DNA of 64,000 nucleotides, from positions 186,001 through 250,000 of the forward strand of contig CAMPDV010000272.1 of the NCBI GenBank assembly GCA_946699065.1, in the 5' to 3' direction. The position numbers were made by a program, and so were the translations under genes. Within the stretch, counting starts at the first letter, position 1. The number at the start of each line of letters is the position of its first letter. Origin of the DNA: Loxodes magnus (Eukaryota; Ciliophora; Karyorelictea; Loxodida; Loxodidae). Below, in pieces: positions 1-15,800 of the stretch. The notes below the pieces were generated by a model. The model saw only the letters and a list, made by a program, of their open reading frames with translations. It searched no databases and was not told the origin of the DNA.

Positions 1-3000
1 CGTCACTACCAGATACGATCCATTTCGTGTCATTGCTTAGTGCGATCGCTACAACTCATAACTCGTGTACTTTCAAGGTCCTTGTACAACTACCCGTATT
101 GAAATCCCATACACGAATCGTTCCATCGTCACTACCAGATACGATCCATTTCGTGTCATTGCTTAGTGCGATCGCTACAACTCAATTCTCGTGTCCTTTC
201 AAGGTCCTCGTACAACTACCCGTATTGAAATCCCATACACGAATCGTTCGATCGCCACTACCAGATACGATCCATTTCGTGTCATTGCTTAGTGCGATCG
301 CTACGACTCAATTCTCGTGTCCTATCAAGGTCCTCGTACAACTACCCGTATTGAAATCCCATACACGAATCGTTCCATCGTAACTACCAGATACGATCCA
401 TTTCGTGTCATTGCTTAGTGCGATCGCTATAACTCCTGACTCGTGTCCTTTCAAGGTCCTCGTACAACTACCAGTATTGAAATCCCATACACGAATCGTT
501 CCATCGTCACTACCAGATACGATCCATTTCGTGTCATTGCTTAGTGCGATCGCTCCAACTCCAAACTCGTTTCCTTTCAAGGTCCTCGTACAACTACCAG
601 TATTGAAATCCCATACACGAATCGTTCGATCGTCACTACCAGAAACGATCCATTTCGTGTCATTGCTTAGTGCGATCGCTCCAACTCCAAACTCGTTTCC
701 TTTCAAGGTCCTCGTACAACTACCAGTATTGAAATCCCATACACGAATCGTTCCATCGCCACTACCAGAAACGATCCATTTCGTGTCATTGCTTAGTGCG
801 ATCGCTACAACTCAATTCTCGTGTCCTTTCAAGGTCCTCGTACAACTACCCGTATTGAAATCCCATACACGAATCGTTCCATCGTAACTACCAGATACGA
901 TCCATTTCGTGTCATTGCTTAGTGCGATCGCTACGACTCAATTCTCGTGTCCTATCAAGGTCCTCGTACAACTACCCGTATTGAAATCCCATACACGAAT
1001 CGTTCCATCGTAACTACCAGATACGATCCATTTCGTGTCATTGCTTAGTGCGATCGCTCCAACTCAATTCTCGTGTCCTTTCAAGGTCCTCGTACAACTA
1101 CCCGTATTGAAATCCCATACACGAATCGTTCCATCGTCACTACCAGATACGATCCATTTCGTGTCATTGCTTAGTGCGATCGCTACAACTCATAACTCGT
1201 GTACTTTCAAGGTCCTTGTACAACTACCCGTATTGAAATCCCATACACGAATCGTTCCATCGTAACTACCAGAAACGATCCATTTCGTGTCATTGCTTAG
1301 TGCGATCGCTCCAACTCCAAACTCGTTTCCTTTCAAGGTCCTCGTACAACTACCAGTATTGAAATCCCATACACGAATCGTTCCATCGCCACTACCAGAA
1401 ACGATCCATTTCGTGTCATTGCTTAGTGCGATCGCTACAACTCAATTCTCGTGTCCTTTCAAGGTCCTCGTACAACTACCCGTATTGAAATCCCATACAC
1501 GAATCGTTCCATCGTAACTACCAGATACGATCCATTTCGTGTCATTGCTTAGTGCGATCGCTACGACTCAATTCTCGTGTCCTATCAAGGTCCTCGTACA
1601 ACTACCCGTATTGAAATCCCATACACGAATCGTTCCATCGTAACTACCAGATACGATCCATTTCGTGTCATTGCTTAGTGCGATCGCTACGACTCAATTC
1701 TCGTGTCCTATCAAGGTCCTCGTACAACTACCCGTATTGAAATCCCATACACGAATCGTTCCATCGTAACTACCAGATACGATCCATTTCGTGTCATTGC
1801 TTAGTGCGATCGCTACGACTCAATTCTCGTGTCCTATCAAGGTCCTCGTACAACTACCCGTATTGAAATCCCATACACGAATCGTTCCATCGTAACTACC
1901 AGATACGATCCATTTCGTGTCATTGCTTAGTGCGATCGCTACAACTACAAACTCCTTTCCTTTAAAGGTCCTTGTACAACTACCAGTATTGAAATCCCAT
2001 ACACGAATCGTTCCATCGTCACTACCAGATACGATCCATTTCGTGTCATTGCTTAGTGCGATCGCTATAACTCCTGACTCGTTTCCTTTCAAGGTCCTCG
2101 TACAACTACCAGTATTGAAATCCCATACACGAATCGTTCGATCGCCACTACCAGAAACGATCCATTTCGTGTCATTGCTTAGTGCGATCGCTACAACTCA
2201 ATTCTCGTGTCCTATCAAGGTCCTCGTACAACTACCCGTATTGAAATCCCATACACGAATCGTTCCATCGTAACTACCAGATACGATCCATTTCGTGTCA
2301 TTGCTTAGTGCGATCGCTACAACTCAATTCTCGTATCCTTTCAAGGTCCTCGTACAACTACCCGTATTGAAATCCCATACACGAATCGTTCCATCGTAAC
2401 TACCAGATACGATCCATTTCGTGTCATTGCTTAGTGCGATCGCTCCAACTCAATTCTCGTGTCCTTTCAAGGTCCTCGTACAACTACCCGTATTGAAATC
2501 CCATACACGAATCGTTCGATTGCCACTACCAGATACGATCCATTTCGTGTCATTGCTTAGTGCGATCGCTACGACTCAATTCTCGTGTCCTATCAAGGTC
2601 CTCGTACAACTACCCGTATTGAAATCCCATACACGAATCGTTCCATCGTCACTACCAGAAACGATCCATTTCGTGTCATTGCTTAGTGCGATCGCTACAA
2701 CTCAATTCTCGTGTCCTTTCAAGGTCCTCGTACAACTACCCGTATTGAAATCCCATACACGAATCGTTCCATCGTAACTACCAGATACGATCCATTTCGT
2801 GTCATTGCTTAGTGCGATCGCTACGACTCAATTCTCGTGTCCTATCAAGGTCCTCGTACAACTACCCGTATTGAAATCCCATACACGAATCGTTCCATCG
2901 TAACTACCAGATACGATCCATTTCGTGTCATTGCTTAGTGCGATCGCTACGACTCAATTCTCGTGTCCTATCAAGGTCCTCGTACAACTACCCGTATTGA

Positions 3001-6000
3001 AATCCCATACACGAATCGTTCCATCGTAACTACCAGATACGATCCATTTCGTGTCATTGCTTAGTGCGATCGCTACGACTCAATTCTCGTGTCCTATCAA
3101 GGTCCTCGTACAACTACCCGTATTGAAATCCCATACACGAATCGTTCCATCGTAACTACCAGATACGATCCATTTCGTGTCATTGCTTAGTGCGATCGCT
3201 ACGACTCAATTCTCGTGTCCTATCAAGGTCCTCGTACAACTACCCGTATTGAAATCCCATACACGAATCGTTCCATCGTAACTACCAGATACGATCCATT
3301 TCGTGTCATTGCTTAGTGCGATCGCTACGACTCAATTCTCGTGTCCTTTCAAGGTCCTCGTACAACTACCCGTATTGAAATCCCATACACGAATCGTTCC
3401 ATCGTAACTACCAGATACGATCCATTTCGTGTCATTGCTTAGTGCGATCGCTACGACTCAATTCTCGTGTCCTTTCAAGGTCCTCGTACAACTACCCGTA
3501 TTGAAATCCCATACACGAATCGTTCCATCGTCACTACCAGATACGATCCATTTCGTGTCATTGCTTAGTGCGATCGCTACAACTCATAACTCGTGTACTT
3601 TCAAGGTCCTTGTACAACTACCCGTATTGAAATCCCATACACGAATCGTTCCATCGTCACTACCAGATACGATCCATTTCGTGTCATTGCTTAGTGCGAT
3701 CGCTACAACTCAATTCTCGTGTCCTTTCAAGGTCCTCGTACAACTACCCGTATTGAAATCCCATACACGAATCGTTCGATCGCCACTACCAGATACGATC
3801 CATTTCGTGTCATTGCTTAGTGCGATCGCTACGACTCAATTCTCGTGTCCTATCAAGGTCCTCGTACAACTACCCGTATTGAAATCCCATACACGAATCG
3901 TTCCATCGTAACTACCAGATACGATCCATTTCGTGTCATTGCTTAGTGCGATCGCTACAACTCAATTCTCGTGTCCTTTCAAGGTCCTCGTACAACTACC
4001 CGTATTGAAATCCCATACACGAATCGTTCCATCGTAACTACCAGATACGATCCATTTCGTGTCATTGCTTAGTGCGATCGCTACGACTCAATTCTCGTGT
4101 CCTATCAAGGTCCTCGTACAACTACCCGTATTGAAATCCCATACACGAATCGTTCCATCGTAACTACCAGATACGATCCATTTCGTGTCATTGCTTAGTG
4201 CGATCGCTACGACTCAATTCTCGTGTCCTATCAAGGTCCTCGTACAACTACCCGTATTGAAATCCCATACACGAATCGTTCCATCGTAACTACCAGATAC
4301 GATCCATTTCGTGTCATTGCTTAGTGCGATCGCTACGACTCAATTCTCGTGTCCTATCAAGGTCCTCGTACAACTACCCGTATTGAAATCCCATACACGA
4401 ATCGTTCCATCGTAACTACCAGATACGATCCATTTCGTGTCATTGCTTAGTGCGATCGCTACGACTCAATTCTCGTGTCCTATCAAGGTCCTCGTACAAC
4501 TACCCGTATTGAAATCCCATACACGAATCGTTCCATCGTAACTACCAGATACGATCCATTTCGTGTCATTGCTTAGTGCGATCGCTACGACTCAATTCTC
4601 GTGTCCTATCAAGGTCCTCGTACAACTACCCGTATTGAAATCCCATACACGAATCGTTCCATCGTAACTACCAGATACGATCCATTTCGTGTCATTGCTT
4701 AGTGCGATCGCTACGACTCAATTCTCGTGTCCTATCAAGGTCCTCGTACAACTACCCGTATTGAAATCCCATACACGAATCGTTCCATCGTAACTACCAG
4801 ATACGATCCATTTCGTGTCATTGCTTAGTGCGATCGCTACGACTCAATTCTCGTGTCCTTTCAAGGTCCTCGTACAACTACCCGTATTGAAATCCCATAC
4901 ACGAATCGTTCCATCGTAACTACCAGATACGATCCATTTCGTGTCATTGCTTAGTGCGATCGCTACGACTCAATTCTCGTGTCCTTTCAAGGTCCTCGTA
5001 CAACTACCCGTATTGAAATCCCATACACGAATCGTTCCATCGTCACTACCAGATACGATCCATTTCGTGTCATTGCTTAGTGCGATCGCTACAACTCATA
5101 ACTCGTGTACTTTCAAGGTCCTTGTACAACTACCCGTATTGAAATCCCATACACGAATCGTTCCATCGTCACTACCAGATACGATCCATTTCGTGTCATT
5201 GCTTAGTGCGATCGCTACAACTCAATTCTCGTGTCCTTTCAAGGTCCTCGTACAACTACCCGTATTGAAATCCCATACACGAATCGTTCGATCGCCACTA
5301 CCAGATACGATCCATTTCGTGTCATTGCTTAGTGCGATCGCTACGACTCAATTCTCGTGTCCTATCAAGGTCCTCGTACAACTACCCGTATTGAAATCCC
5401 ATACACGAATCGTTCCATCGTAACTACCAGATACGATCCATTTCGTGTCATTGCTTAGTGCGATCGCTACAACTCAATTCTCGTGTCCTTTCAAGGTCCT
5501 CGTACAACTACCCGTATTGAAATCCCATACACGAATCGTTCCATCGTAACTACCAGATACGATCCATTTCGTGTCATTGCTTAGTGCGATCGCTACGACT
5601 CAATTCTCGTGTCCTATCAAGGTCCTCGTACAACTACCCGTATTGAAATCCCATACACGAATCGTTCCATCGTAACTACCAGATACGATCCATTTCGTGT
5701 CATTGCTTAGTGCGATCGCTACGACTCAATTCTCGTGTCCTATCAAGGTCCTCGTACAACTACCCGTATTGAAATCCCATACACGAATCGTTCCATCGTA
5801 ACTACCAGATACGATCCATTTCGTGTCATTGCTTAGTGCGATCGCTACGACTCAATTCTCGTGTCCTATCAAGGTCCTCGTACAACTACCCGTATTGAAA
5901 TCCCATACACGAATCGTTCCATCGTAACTACCAGATACGATCCATTTCGTGTCATTGCTTAGTGCGATCGCTCCAACTCAATTCTCGTGTCCTTTCAAGG

Positions 6001-6861
6001 TCCTCGTACAACTACCCGTATTGAAATCCCATACACGAATCGTTCCATCGTCACTACCAGATACGATCCATTTCGTGTCATTGCTTAGTGCGATCGCTAC
6101 AACTCATAACTCGTGTACTTTCAAGGTCCTTGTACAACTACCCGTATTGAAATCCCATACACGAATCGTTCCATCGTAACTACCAGAAACGATCCATTTC
6201 GTGTCATTGCTTAGTGCGATCGCTCCAACTCCAAACTCGTTTCCTTTCAAGGTCCTCGTACAACTACCAGTATTGAAATCCCATACACGAATCGTTCCAT
6301 CGCCACTACCAGAAACGATCCATTTCGTGTCATTGCTTAGTGCGATCGCTACAACTCAATTCTCGTGTCCTTTCAAGGTCCTCGTACAACTACCCGTATT
6401 GAAATCCCATACACGAATCGTTCCATCGTAACTACCAGATACGATCCATTTCGTGTCATTGCTTAGTGCGATCGCTACAACTCAATTCTCGTGTCCTATC
6501 AAGGTCCTCGTACAACTACCCGTATTGAAATCCCATACACGAATCGTTCCATCGTAACTACCAGATACGATCCATTTCGTGTCATTGCTTAGTGCGATCG
6601 CTACGACTCAATTCTCGTGTCCTATCAAGGTCCTCGTACAACTACCCGTATTGAAATCCCATACACGAATCGTTCCATCGTAACTACCAGATACGATCCA
6701 TTTCGTGTCATTGCTTAGTGCGATCGCTACGACTCAATTCTCGTGTCCTATCAAGGTCCTCGTACAACTACCCGTATTGAAATCCCATACACGAATCGTT
6801 CCATCGTAACTACCAGATACGATCCATTTCGTGTCATTGCTTAGTGCGATCGCTACAACTA
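1..6861 (-). CDS. Giant WD40-repeat protein, homogenised 3' part (partial; TGA in most units)
   Basis: About 54 blades are back in the original phase after the 1-bp loss at 6861. This part is the most uniform: most units have HEN followed by TGA, a Tyr in SGSYDG, and Ile replacing Lys (TLIGHE; CCTATCAAGG on the plus strand). Runs of three, four and six apparently identical units alternate with a recurring block that includes HEL and HEFG variants. The segment continues past base 1. Because nearly every unit has TGA, a standard-code reading gives almost nothing longer than two or three blades here. The gene, if real, cannot use TGA as its stop. Confidence 0.5.
1035..6431 (-). repeat. Higher-order copy pair, offset 4914 bp (39 units)
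   Basis: Units at 1035-1517 and 5949-6431 match in order and variant content, including the rare HEFG blade (CCAACTCCAAACTCG). A second pair, 2421-2777 and 6956-7312, matches with offset 36 units minus the 1-bp deletion and includes the rare GATTGCC unit end. Confidence 0.8.
2796..5568 (-). repeat. Homogenised single-unit runs and 1512-bp duplication
   Basis: Four consecutive units with slots at 2823, 2949, 3075 and 3201 look identical, and six more at 4083, 4209, 4335, 4461, 4587 and 4713. All read ACGACTCAATTCTCG followed by CCTATCAAGG and a TAC (Tyr) unit end. Each run is followed by the same block (3300-4056 and 4812-5568, offset 1512 bp or 12 units). Shorter three-unit runs of the same unit lie at about 1563-1815 and 5595-5847. 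Run length varies between otherwise matching blocks, as expected of unequal exchange or slippage. Confidence 0.85.
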
Positions 6862-6865
6862 CAAC
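6860..6865. other. 1-bp deletion in the variable slot (frameshift)
   Basis: The slot reads ACAACTACAACTCGTTTCC, one A short of the ACAACTACAAACTC form seen elsewhere. It shifts the WD40 phase by one. A homopolymer-type loss in AAA is a common sequencing error. Confidence 0.8.
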
Positions 6866-9800
6866 TCGTTTCCTTTCAAGGTCCTCGTACAACTACCCGT
6901 ATTGAAATCCCATACACGAATCGTTCCATCGTAACTACCAGATACGATCCATTTCGTGTCATTGCTTAGTGCGATCGCTCCAACTCAATTCTCGTGTCCT
7001 TTCAAGGTCCTCGTACAACTACCCGTATTGAAATCCCATACACGAATCGTTCGATTGCCACTACCAGATACGATCCATTTCGTGTCATTGCTTAGTGCGA
7101 TCGCTACGACTCAATTCTCGTGTCCTATCAAGGTCCTCGTACAACTACCAGTATTGAAATCCCATACACGAATCGTTCCATCGTCACTACCAGAAACGAT
7201 CCATTTCGTGTCATTGCTTAGTGCGATCGCTACAACTCAATTCTCGTGTCCTTTCAAGGTCCTCGTACAACTACCCGTATTGAAATCCCATACACGAATC
7301 GTTCCATCGTAACTACCAGATACGATCCATTTCGTGTCATTGCTTAGTGCGATCGCTACGACTCAATTCTCGTGTCCTATCAAGGTCCTCGTACAACTAC
7401 CCGTATTGAAATCCCATACACGAATCGTTCCATCGTAACTACCAGATACGATCCATTTCGTGTCATTGCTTAGTGCGATCGCTATAACTCCTGACTCGTG
7501 TCCTTTCAAGGTCCTCGTACAACTACCCGTATTGAAATCCCATACACGAATCGTTCGATCGCCACTACCAGATACGATCCATTTCGTGTCATTGCTTAGT
7601 GCGATCGCTACAACTCAATTCTCGTGTCCTTTCAAGGTCCTCGTACAACTACCCGTATTGAAATCCCATACACGAATCGTTCGATCGCCACTACCAGATA
7701 CGATCCATTTCGTGTCATTGCTTAGTGCGATCGCTACGACTCAATCCTCGTGTCCTTTCAAGGTCCTCGTACAACTACCCGTATTGAAATCCCATACACG
7801 AATCGTTCGATCGCCACTACCAGATACGATCCATTTCGTGTCATTGCTTAGTGCGATCGCTACAACTCAATTCTCGTGTCCTTTCAAGGTCCTCTTACAA
7901 CTACCCGTATTGAAATCCCATACACGAATCGTTCCATCGTAACTACCAGATACGATCCATTTCGTGTCATTGCTTAGTGCGATCGCTACAACTCAATTCT
8001 CGTATCCTTTCAAGGTCCTCGTACAACTACCCGTATTGAAATCCCATACACGAATCGTTCCATCGCCACTACCAGATACGATCCATTTCGTGTCATTGCT
8101 TAGTGCGATCGCTCCAACTCAATTCTCGTGTCCTTTCAAGGTCCTCGTACAACTACCCGTATTGAAATCCCATACACGAATCGTTCGATCGCCACTACCA
8201 GATACGATCCATTTCGTGTCATTGCTTAGTGCGATCGCTACGACTCAATTCTCGTGTCCTATCAAGGTCCTCGTACAACTACCCGTATTGAAATCCCATA
8301 CACGAATCGTTCGATCGACACTACCAGATACGATCCATTTCGTGTCATTGCTTAGTGCGATCGCTATAACTCCTGACTCGTTTCCTTTCAAGGTCCTCGT
8401 ACAACTACCCGTATTGAAATCCCATACACGAATCGTTCGATCGCCACTACCAGATACGATCCATTTCGTGTCATTGCTTAGTGCGATCGCTACAACTCAA
8501 TTCTCGTGTCCTTTCAAGGTCCTCTTACAACTACCCGTATTGAAATCCCATACACGAATCGTTCCATCGTAACTACCAGATACGATCCATTTCGTGTCAT
8601 TGCTTAGTGCGATCGCTCCAACTACAAACTCCTTTCCTTTCAAGGTCCTCGTACAACTACCCGTATTGAAATCCCATACACATATCGTTCCATCGTAACT
8701 ACCAGATACGATCCATTTCGTGTCATTGCTTAGTGCGATCGCTATAACTCCTGACTCGTGTCCTTTCAAGGTCCTCTTACAACTACCAGTATTGAAATCC
8801 CATACACGAATCGTTCCATCGTAACTACCAGATACGATCCATTTCGTGTCATTGCTTAGTGCGATCGCTACAACTACAAACTCCTTTCCTTTCAAGGTCC
8901 TCTTACAACTACCCGTATTGAAATCCCATACACGAATCGTTCGATCGCCACTACCAGATACGATCCATTTCGTGTCATTGCTTAGTGCGATCGCTCCAAC
9001 TACAAACTCCTTTCCTTTCAAGGTCCTCGTACAACTACCCGTATTGAAATCCCATACACATATCGTTCCATCGTAACTACCAGATACGATCCATTTCGTG
9101 TCATTGCTTAGTGCGATCGCTATAACTCCTGACTCGTGTCCTTTCAAGGTCCTCGTACAACTACCAGTATTGAAATCCCATACACGAATCGTTCCATCGT
9201 AACTACCAGATACGATCCATTTCGTGTCATTGCTTAGTGCGATCGCTACAACTACAAACTCCTTTCCTTTCAAGGTCCTCGTACAACTACCCGTATTGAA
9301 ATCCCATACACGAATCGTTCCATCGTCACTACCAGAAACGATCCATTTCGTGTCATTGCTTAGTGCGATCGCTATAACTCAATTCTCGTGTCCTTTCAAG
9401 GTCCTCGTACAACTACCCGTATTGAAATCCCATACACGAATCGTTCCATCGTCACTACCAGATACGATCCATTTCGTGTCATTGCTTAGTGCGATCGCTC
9501 CAACTCAATCCTCGTGTCCTTTCAAGGTCCTCTTACAACTACCCGTATTGAAATCCCATACACGAATCGTTCGATCGCCACTACCAGATACGATCCATTT
9601 CGTGTCATTGCTTAGTGCGATCGCTACGACTCTATTCTCGTGTCCTTTCAAGGTCCTTGTACAACTACCCGTATTGAAATCCCATACACGAATCGTTCCA
9701 TCGTCACTACCAGATACGATCCATTTCGTGTCATTGCTTAGTGCGATCGCTATAACTCCTGACTCGTTTCCTTTCAAGGTCCTCGTACAACTACCCGTAT

Positions 9801-12800
9801 TGAAATCCCATACACGAATCGTTCGATCGCCACTACCAGATACGATCCATTTCGTGTCATTGCTTAGTGCGATCGCTACAACTCTATTCTCGTGTCCTTT
9901 CAAGGTCCTCGTACAACTACCCGTATTGAAATCCCATACACGAATCGTTCCATCGCCACTACCAGATACGATCCATTTCGTGTCATTGCTTAGTGCGATC
10001 GCTCCAACTCAATCCTCGTGTCCTTTCAAGGTCCTCGTACAACTACCCGTATTGAAATCCCATACACGAATCGTTCGATCGCCACTACCAGATACGATCC
10101 ATTTCGTGTCATTGCTTAGTGCGATCGCTATAACTCCTGACTCGTGTCCTTTCAAGGTCCTTGTACAACTACCCGTATTGAAATCCCATACACGAATCGT
10201 TCGATTGTCACTACCAGATACGATCCATTTCGTGTCATTGCTTAGTGCGATCGCTACAACTACAAACTCCTTTCCTTTCAAGGTCCTCGTACAACTACCC
10301 GTATTGAAATCCCATACACGAATCGTTCGATCGCCACTACCAGATACGATCCATTTCGTGTCATTGCTTAGTGCGATCGCTACAACTCAATTCTCGTGTC
10401 CTTTCAAGGTCCTCGTACAACTACCCGTATTGAAATCCCATACACGAATCGTTCCATCGTCACTACCAGATACGATCCATTTCGTGTCATTGCTTAGTGC
10501 GATCGCTATAACTCCTGACTCGTGTCCTTTCAAGGTCCTCTTACAACTACCCGTATTGAAATCCCATACACGAATCGTTCGATCGCCACTACCAGATACG
10601 ATCCATTTCGTGTCATTGCTTAGTGCGATCGCTACGACTCTATTCTCGTGTCCTTTCAAGGTCCTTGTACAACTACCCGTATTGAAATCCCATACACGAA
10701 TCGTTCCATCGTCACTACCAGATACGATCCATTTCGTGTCATTGCTTAGTGCGATCGCTATAACTCCTGACTCGTTTCCTTTAAAGGTCCTCGTACAACT
10801 ACCCGTATTGAAATCCCATACACGAATCGTTCGATCGCCACTACCAGATACGATCCATTTCGTGTCATTGCTTAGTGCGATCGCTACAACTCTATTCTCG
10901 TGTCCTTTCAAGGTCCTCGTACAACTACCCGTATTGAAATCCCATACACGAATCGTTCCATCGCCACTACCAGATACGATCCATTTCGTGTCATTGCTTA
11001 GTGCGATCGCTCCAACTCAATTCTCGTGTCCTTTCAAGGTCCTCGTACAACTACCCGTATTGAAATCCCATACACGAATCGTTCGATCGACACTACCAGA
11101 TACGATCCATTTCGTGTCATTGCTTAGTGCGATCGCTACAACTCAATTCTCGTGTCCTTTCAAGGTCCTCGTACAACTACCCGTATTGAAATCCCATACA
11201 CGAATCGTTCCATCGTCACTACCAGATACGATCCATTTCGTGTCATTGCTTAGTGCGATCGCTATAACTCCTGACTCGTTTCCTTTCAAGGTCCTCGTAC
11301 AACTACCCGTATTGAAATCCCATACACGAATCGTTCCATCGTAACTACCAGATACGATCCATTTCGTGTCATTGCTTAGTGCGATCGCTATAACTCCTGA
11401 CTCGTTTCCTTTCAAGGTCCTCGTACAACTACCCGTATTGAAATCCCATACACGAATCGTTCCATCGTCACTACCAGATACGATCCATTTCGTGTCATTG
11501 CTTAGTGCGATCGCTATAACTCCTGACTCGTTTCCTTTCAAGGTCCTCGTACAACTACCAGTATTGAAATCCCATACACGAATCGTTCGATCGCCACTAC
11601 CAGATACGATCCATTTCGTGTCATTGCTTAGTGCGATCGCTACGAATCTATTCTCGTGTCCTTTCAAGGTCCTCTTACAACTACCCGTATTGAAATCCCA
11701 TACACATATCGTTCCATCGTAACTACCAGATACGATCCATTTCGTGTCATTGCTTAGTGCGATCGCTACAACTCAATTCTCGTGTCCTTTCAAGGTCCTT
11801 GTACAACTACCCGTATTGAAATCCCATACACGAATCGTTCGATCGCCACTACCAGATACGATCCATTTCGTGTCATTGCTTAGTGCGATCGCTCCAACTC
11901 AATTCTCGTGTCCTTTCAAGGTCCTCGTACAACTACCCGTATTGAAATCCCATACACGAATCGTTCCATCGTAACTACCAGATACGATCCATTTCGTGTC
12001 ATTGCTTAGTGCGATCGCTACAACTCAATTCTCGTGTCCTTTCAAGGTCCTCGTACAACTACCCGTATTGAAATCCCATACACGAATCGTTTCATCGTAA
12101 CTACCAGATACGATCCATTTCGTGTCATTGCTTAGTGCGATCGCTCCAACTCAATTCTCGTGTCCTTTCAAGGTCCTCGTACAACTACCAGTATTGAAAT
12201 CCCATACACGAATCGTTTCATCGTAACTACCAGATACGATCCATTTCGTGTCATTGCTTAGTGCGATCGCTACGACTCAATTCTCGTGTCCTTTCAAGGT
12301 CCTCGTACAACTACCCGTATTGAAATCCCATACACGAATCGTTCGATCGCCACTACCAGATACGATCCATTTCGTGTCATTGCTTAGTGCGATCGCTACA
12401 ACTCAATTCTCGTGTCCTTTCAAGGTCCTCGTACAACTACCCGTATTGAAATCCCATACACGAATCGTTCCATCGTAACTACCAGATACGATCCATTTCG
12501 TGTCATTGCTTAGTGCGATCGCTACGACTCAATTCTCGTGTCCTATCAAGGTCCTCGTACAACTACCCGTATTGAAATCCCATACACGAATCGTTCCATC
12601 GTAACTACCAGATACGATCCATTTCGTGTCATTGCTTAGTGCGATCGCTTCAACTCAATTCTCGTGTCCTATCAAGGTCCTCGTACAACTACCCGTATTG
12701 AAATCCCATACACGAATCGTTCCATCGCCACTACCAGATACGATCCATTTCGTGTCATTGCTTAGTGCGATCGCTACGACTCAATTCTCGTGTCCTATCA

Positions 12801-15800
12801 AGGTCCTCGTACAACTACCCGTATTGAAATCCCATACACGAATCGTTCGATCGACACTACCAGATACGATCCATTTCGTGTCATTGCTTAGTGCGATCGC
12901 TATAACTCCTGACTCGTTTCCTTTCAAGGTCCTCGTACAACTACCCGTATTGAAATCCCATACACGAATCGTTCGATTGTCACTACCAGATACGATCCAT
13001 TTCGTGTCATTGCTTAGTGCGATCGCTATAACTCCTGACTCGTGTCCTTTCAAGGTCCTCGTACAACTACCCGTATTGAAATCCCATACACGAATCGTTC
13101 CATCGTCACTACCAGATACGATCCATTTCGTGTCATTGCTTAGTGCGATCGCTATAACTCAATCCTCGTGTCCTTTCAAGGTCCTCTTACAACTACCAGT
13201 CTTGAAATCCCATACACGAATCGTTCCATCGTAACTACCAGATACGATCCATTTCGTGTCATTGCTTAGTGCGATCGCTACAACTACAAACTCCTTTCCT
13301 TTCAAGGTCCTCGTACAACTACCCGTATTGAAATCCCATACACGAATCGTTCCATCGTCACTACCAGATACGATCCATTTCGTGTCATTGCTTAGTGCGA
13401 TCGCTCCAACTCAATCCTCGTGTCCTTTCAAGGTCCTCTTACAACTACCCGTATTGAAATCCCATACACGAATCGTTCGATCGCCACTACCAGATACGAT
13501 CCATTTCGTGTCATTGCTTAGTGCGATCGCTACGACTCTATTCTCGTGTCCTTTCAAGGTCCTCGTACAACTACCCGTATTGAAATCCCATACACGAATC
13601 GTTCCATCGTAACTACCAGATACGATCCATTTCGTGTCATTGCTTAGTGCGATCGCTACGACTCTATTCTCGTGTCCTTTCAAGGTCCTCGTACAACTAC
13701 CCGTATTGAAATCCCATACACGAATCGTTCCATCGTCACTACCAGATACGATCCATTTCGTGTCATTGCTTAGTGCGATCGCTCCAACTCAATCCTCGTG
13801 TCCTTTCAAGGTCCTCTTACAACTACCCGTATTGAAATCCCATACACGAATCGTTCGATCGCCACTACCAGATACGATCCATTTCGTGTCATTGCTTAGT
13901 GCGATCGCTCCAACTCAATCCTCGTGTCCTTTCAAGGTCCTCGTACAACTACCAGTATTGAAATCCCATACACGAATCGTTCGATCGCCACTACCAGATA
14001 CGATCCATTTCGTGTCATTGCTTAGTGCGATCGCTCCAACTCAATCCTCGTGTCCTTTCAAGGTCCTCGTACAACTACCAGTATTGAAATCCCATACACG
14101 AATCGTTCGATCGCCACTACCAGATACGATCCATTTCGTGTCATTGCTTAGTGCGATCGCTACAACTCAATTCTCGTGTCCTTTCAAGGTCCTCGTACAA
14201 CTACCCGTATTGAAATCCCATACACGAATCGTTCCATCGTAACTACCAGATACGATCCATTTCGTGTCATTGCTTAGTGCGATCGCTACAACTCAATTCT
14301 CGTGTCCTTTCAAGGTCCTCGTACAACTACCCGTATTGAAATCCCATACACGAATCGTTCCATCGTAACTACCAGATACGATCCATTTCGTGTCATTGCT
14401 TAGTGCGATCGCTACGACTCAATTCTCGTGTCCTATCAAGGTCCTCGTACAACTACCCGTATTGAAATCCCATACACGAATCGTTCCATCGACACTACCA
14501 GATACGATCCATTTCGTGTCATTGCTTAGTGCGATCGCTCCAACTACAAACTCCTTTCCTTTCAAGGTCCTCGTACAACTACCCGTATTGAAATCCCATA
14601 CACATATCGTTCCATCGTAACTACCAGATACGATCCATTTCGTGTCATTGCTTAGTGCGATCGCTACAACTCAATTCTCGTGTCCTTTCAAGGTCCTTGT
14701 ACAACTACCCGTATTGAAATCCCATACACGAATCGTTCGATCGCCACTACCAGATACGATCCATTTCGTGTCATTGCTTAGTGCGATCGCTCCAACTCAA
14801 TTCTCGTGTCCTTTCAAGGTCCTCGTACAACTACCCGTATTGAAATCCCATACACGAATCGTTCCATCGTAACTACCAGATACGATCCATTTCGTGTCAT
14901 TGCTTAGTGCGATCGCTACGACTCAATTCTCGTGTCCTATCAAGGTCCTCGTACAACTACCCGTATTGAAATCCCATACACGAATCGTTCGATCGACACT
15001 ACCAGATACGATCCATTTCGTGTCATTGCTTAGTGCGATCGCTCCAACTACAAACTTGTTTCCTTTCAAGGTCCTCTTACAACTACCCGTATTGAAATCC
15101 CATACACGAATCGTTCCATCGTAACTACCAGATACGATCCATTTCGTGTCATTGCTTAGTGCGATCGCTACAACTCAATTCTCGTGTCCTTTCAAGGTCC
15201 TTGTACAACTACCCGTATTGAAATCCCATACACGAATCGTTCGATCGCCACTACCAGATACGATCCATTTCGTGTCATTGCTTAGTGCGATCGCTCCAAC
15301 TCAATTCTCGTGTCCTTTCAAGGTCCTCGTACAACTACCCGTATTGAAATCCCATACACGAATCGTTCCATCGTAACTACCAGATACGATCCATTTCGTG
15401 TCATTGCTTAGTGCGATCGCTACGACTCAATTCTCGTGTCCTATCAAGGTCCTCGTACAACTACCCGTATTGAAATCCCATACACGAATCGTTCGATCGA
15501 CACTACCAGATACGATCCATTTCGTGTCATTGCTTAGTGCGATCGCTACAACTCAATTCTCGTGTCCTTTCAAGGTCCTCGTACAACTACCCGTATTGAA
15601 ATCCCATACACGAATCGTTCCATCGTCACTACCAGATACGATCCATTTCGTGTCATTGCTTAGTGCGATCGCTATAACTCCTGACTCGTTTCCTTTCAAG
15701 GTCCTCGTACAACTACCCGTATTGAAATCCCATACACGAATCGTTCCATCGTAACTACCAGATACGATCCATTTCGTGTCATTGCTTAGTGCGATCGCTA

